Source: Acidobacteriota bacterium (GTDB taxonomy: Bacteria > Acidobacteriota > Terriglobia > Terriglobales > SCQP01). From it: DNA of 64,000 nucleotides. The DNA is taken from contig DAIDIE010000031.1 of assembly GCA_027459505.1 (NCBI GenBank), forward strand, positions 62,001 through 126,000. Reading direction: 5' to 3'. This document shows positions 61,897-64,000 of the stretch, piece after piece. The notes below the pieces were generated by a model that did not search any database, was not told the DNA's origin, and worked only from the letters and a program-made list of their open reading frames with translations. Position 1 is the first letter of the stretch, and each line of letters begins with the position of its first letter. Both the position numbers and the translations under genes were made by a program.

Positions 61897-62310
61897 GCCT
61901 GTATTGGAGCATGGAATCCAGGCCTAGTGACAGATTTTTGCGTAAGGGCAGCGCTGGATTGAAAAATCCCTGCGAATAAGGTAACGGGGCAGCGATCGAA
62001 ACTGTCCCGCTCCCGGAGAGAGCGGCGCTGGGGCGGAGGCGGTGACCGGAAACTGGCCACCGGTGCAAGCGGCGAGCCGGCGCTGGACGCTTTGCCCAAG
62101 CGTGGCTGTTTGCGCCCCGCCGTTCACGGCCCTGTCGTTCACTGAACCGACTTTTTCAATCCCGGCCTTACCAGCTCTGTCTTTGGACGCGACGCTTCCA
62201 CTCCGCAGGTGGGCCGGGCAGAGCTCTACCATCCGTGCTCTACCATCCGTTGGGCAGCCAATTGCCATCAGAGGTTAGCAGTTTCGACTCCTTGTACAGG
62301 AAGGGTTGTT
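61897..62310. other. 414-base divergent intergenic stretch
   Basis: Between the PpiC gene (-) and the DUF4142 gene (+). It carries a 14-bp tandem duplication (62223-62250); a minus-strand frame across it shows no family signature and is not called. Confidence 0.55.
62223..62250. repeat. 14-bp tandem duplication
   Basis: GCTCTACCATCCGT twice in direct succession (62223-62236, 62237-62250), in the leader region of the DUF4142 gene. Confidence 0.9.
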
Positions 62311-63261
62311 ATGAAGACAGCACGAGTACTTGCAATTGTTTCGCTCAGCGGATGCCTGAGTCTGGCGCTGCCGGCCCTGGCACAGGACACGGGCGCGGCG
62401 GCTTCTCAGAGCCAGGCGGGCACCAGCGCGCAAAGCCAGGGCGGTCAATACGGGCAAAACTCCAGCGCGGGGCAGAGCTCAAGCAGCGGACAAAGCGCAA
62501 ACCAGCCCGCGGCACAAACGGGCGCGGGCCAGAGCGCAGCGGCCTCTCCCGCCGGTTCCGCGGCGTCGAACGTGGACCAGCACGTGGCGAATCTGATCAA
62601 CACGATCAACCAGGGGGAAATCGACCTGGCTAATGATGTGAAGTCGCGCAGCCAGAATTCAACGGTGCAGGATCTGGCCAACAAACTCTCCAACGATCAC
62701 CAGCAGGCGCAATCGCAATTGCAGAGCGTGGCGCAGCAGGCGAATCTGACGCTGGGAAGCGTGAACCGCATGCAAAACAACGAACAGCGTTTCAAGTCGC
62801 GGCTTGACAACATGCAGGGCGCAAAATTGGACCGCGCCTATGTGCATCACGAAATTCAGGATCACCGGATGGCGATCCACCGGCTGCAAGCGCTGCAGAA
62901 CCGGGTGCAGAACCCGGCGCTGAAGTCATATGTGCAGCAGGTGATTCCGCAACTGCAATCGCATTTGCAGGCGGCGCGCAGCGCGGCCAAATCGTTGCGC
63001 TCGGGTCAGTCGTCGGCCACTCCGGGGGCGGCGAATCCGGCGGGACAAGCCACATCCTCGCAAACCGCGAATGCCGATCAGCCGGAGGCAGGAGGCAGCG
63101 CGGCCGATGAGAACGCCGGTCAGAGCGCGAACGCGGGTCAGGCGGGGACAACGCATCACCGGGCAGGCGCGATGCCAGCGACCGGAAGTCCGCTGGGGCT
63201 GCTGGTACTGCTGGGCGCCGGCCTGACCGGAACCGGACTGCTGCGGCGCAAGCGCAGCTAG
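62311..63261 (+). CDS. Exported DUF4142-type protein with LPXTG-like C-terminal anchor
   Basis: A signal peptide (VLAIVSLSGCLSLALPALAQD) is followed by a Ser/Gln/Gly-rich spacer and a helical DUF4142-like domain from about residue 88 (ANLINTINQGEIDLANDV ... NKLSNDHQQAQSQLQSVAQQ ... RAYVHHEIQDHRMAIHRLQ). The C-terminus has MPATGSPLGLLVLLGAGL then TGTGLLRRKRS: a short LPXTG-like pattern, one membrane helix and a basic tail. ATG 62311 with GGAAGGG upstream. Sortase-like anchoring in a diderm is unusual, and it could equally be a rhombosortase-type or simple membrane anchor. Confidence 0.82.
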   Translation: MKTARVLAIVSLSGCLSLALPALAQDTGAAASQSQAGTSAQSQGGQYGQNSSAGQSSSSGQSANQPAAQTGAGQSAAASPAGSAASNVDQHVANLINTINQGEIDLANDVKSRSQNSTVQDLANKLSNDHQQAQSQLQSVAQQANLTLGSVNRMQNNEQRFKSRLDNMQGAKLDRAYVHHEIQDHRMAIHRLQALQNRVQNPALKSYVQQVIPQLQSHLQAARSAAKSLRSGQSSATPGAANPAGQATSSQTANADQPEAGGSAADENAGQSANAGQAGTTHHRAGAMPATGSPLGLLVLLGAGLTGTGLLRRKRS

Positions 63262-63272
63262 AGGGCACAGCC

Positions 63273-63316
63273 GCGCCCAAGCTAGCCGCGCCTAAGCTAG
63301 CCGCGCCTAGGCTATA
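63273..63316. repeat. 15-bp tandem repeat, about three copies
   Basis: Units of the form GCGCCYAAGCTAGCC start at 63273, 63288 and 63303; the third is degenerate. Confidence 0.85.
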
Positions 63317-63435
63317 GCTCCGATTTTGTCTCCCGGCTGGGCCTCCAGATGGTCCTCAACAGCGGCGGACTCTGCGCGTGTGATGGAATCCTGCAGACGA
63401 ACGCGCGTTTCCCAGGAGCCCGCCTTCTGGCGCGC

Positions 63436-63471
63436 AGGCCCGCCGCGACGACCTCCGCGGTGGGCCTTTTT
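63436..63471 (+). terminator. Terminator of the DUF4142 gene
   Basis: AGGCCCGCCGCG (63436-63447) and CGCGGTGGGCCT (63456-63467) pair with one G-T pair and run into TTTTT. It is 175 bases after the stop, so the transcript would have a long 3' end. Confidence 0.7.
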
Positions 63472-63576
63472 CTTTGGGTCCAAGCCGCCGTTCGGGAAAC
63501 GGGAACGGTAGCCGAAGCCGGGGCGGGTCTGAGCGAGATTTTAGGCGGCGCAGAACGGCGGCTGTTAAGCTGGCTC

Positions 63577-64000
63577 ATGTCTTCCGTGGTTCGCGACGCC
63601 GTCCAGCAGTACCAAAGCGCGCTGCTGAGTTATGGCGCGGGCGGCATGTTTGTGGTCGGTTTCGTGGAGTCGTGCAGCATTCCGATCCCGCTTGAGCTGC
63701 TGCTGATTCCGCTGGCGCTCGCGCATCCCGAACACCTTTTGGCCTACGTTCTGGTGGCCACGGCGGCAAGCGTGCTGGGCAGCCTGGTGATCTTTACGCT
63801 GGCGCGGCGGCTGGGCAGCGGATGGGTGAAGCGCCGCCTGCCGGCGCGGGTCTACAACCGGGTACACCGCAACGTCGAGCTTTACGACGGGCTCGCCATC
63901 GGGGTGCCGGCGATGATGCCGCCGTTTTTTCCCTTCATGGCGTTTGTGATGGTGGCGGGGCTGTTTGAGATGACGCTGGCGGGTTTCACCGTGCCGATGT
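63577..64000 (+). CDS. DedA/YqaA-family membrane protein (3' partial)
   Basis: The frame opens at ATG 63577 (MSSVVRDAVQQYQSALLSYG) and runs to the window edge without a stop. Hydrophobic helices (GMFVVGFVESCSIPIPLELL, HLLAYVLVATAASVLGSLVI) and the loop GVPAMMPPFFPFMAFVMVAG resemble the SNARE-associated/YqaA relatives of DedA lipid-flippase-like proteins. Only the first ~141 residues are visible. The function in membrane homeostasis is inferred from family resemblance. Confidence 0.8.
   Translation, partial: MSSVVRDAVQQYQSALLSYGAGGMFVVGFVESCSIPIPLELLLIPLALAHPEHLLAYVLVATAASVLGSLVIFTLARRLGSGWVKRRLPARVYNRVHRNVELYDGLAIGVPAMMPPFFPFMAFVMVAGLFEMTLAGFTVPM

Larger units (their letters stand above)
63262..63576. 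other. 315-base intergenic stretch
   Basis: Between the DUF4142 gene and the DedA-family gene. It holds a 15-bp tandem repeat (63273-63316) and the terminator at 63436-63471. No gene is called. Confidence 0.6.

Overview
The window looks like chromosomal DNA of a member of the Acidobacteriota, probably class Terriglobia. The sequence is GC-rich. Lineage-typical proteins support this: an acidobacterial-type VWFA protein, a FecR protein with Trp/Tyr-rich repeats, short secreted helical proteins with a conserved LA-K-I tail, a DUF4142 protein with an LPXTG-like tail, and a sporadic CHAD protein. This placement rests on family recognition and was not checked by database search. I see no prophage, insertion sequence or CRISPR array.

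Layout. 1-5.5 kb: end of a surface protein, then pepP-accB-accC-thiE (+). 5.5-8.5 kb: a minus-strand operon of two tandem paralogous secreted proteins plus a protease-fold protein lacking catalytic residues, then a YfgM-like TPR protein. 9-11 kb: a DksA/TraR zinc protein, ComF and an HNH nuclease (+). 11-15 kb: HIT protein, acpP-fabF, tsaC-ydcF and a 24-residue Lys/Ala peptide behind a near-consensus promoter (all -). 15-17.7 kb: VWFA protein, a Cys-rich small protein, and the second of two related structured-RNA-like elements. 17.7-23.7 kb: the ffh-rpsP-khpA-rimM-trmD / rplS-rnhB translation and secretion cluster, split by an oppositely oriented CHAD gene. 23.9-28.3 kb: MscS channel, two small secreted helical proteins, YifB/ComM ATPase, YheT-like hydrolase. 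28.3-33.7 kb: dnaA (-) divergent from rpmH-rnpA-yidD-yidC-khpB (+), with a perfect DnaA box between them. This is the candidate origin region.

33.8-40.4 kb: small acidic protein, redoxin, DHH phosphoesterase, BON lipoprotein, signal peptidase I, RibA, a LytS-type kinase and tRNA-Pro(TGG). 40.4-44.5 kb: a regulatory cluster (all -) of an OmpR-type regulator, a soluble degenerate kinase, a sigma-54 activator with a degenerate receiver and no DNA-binding domain, and a FliA-type sigma factor. 44.5-52.5 kb: MFS transporter, MqnD-like menaquinone enzyme, a large FecR-family surface protein, a GSLPPGL-repeat protein, a coiled-coil protein overlapping galE, and a membrane protein. 52.6-64 kb: small coiled-coil and secreted proteins, a degenerate GHKL-like protein, MazG, a GNAT plus N-succinylamino acid racemase-like plus EamA operon, a DegT aminotransferase, a PpiC foldase, the DUF4142 protein and the start of a DedA-family protein.

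Most of the window is housekeeping. The points most worth following up are the paired structured elements at 14.7 and 17.4 kb, the peptide gene at 15.1 kb, the unusual regulator cluster at 41-44 kb, the pseudoprotease operon at 5.5-7.6 kb, and the racemase-like operon. In the last case the local gene set argues against the default MenC annotation.
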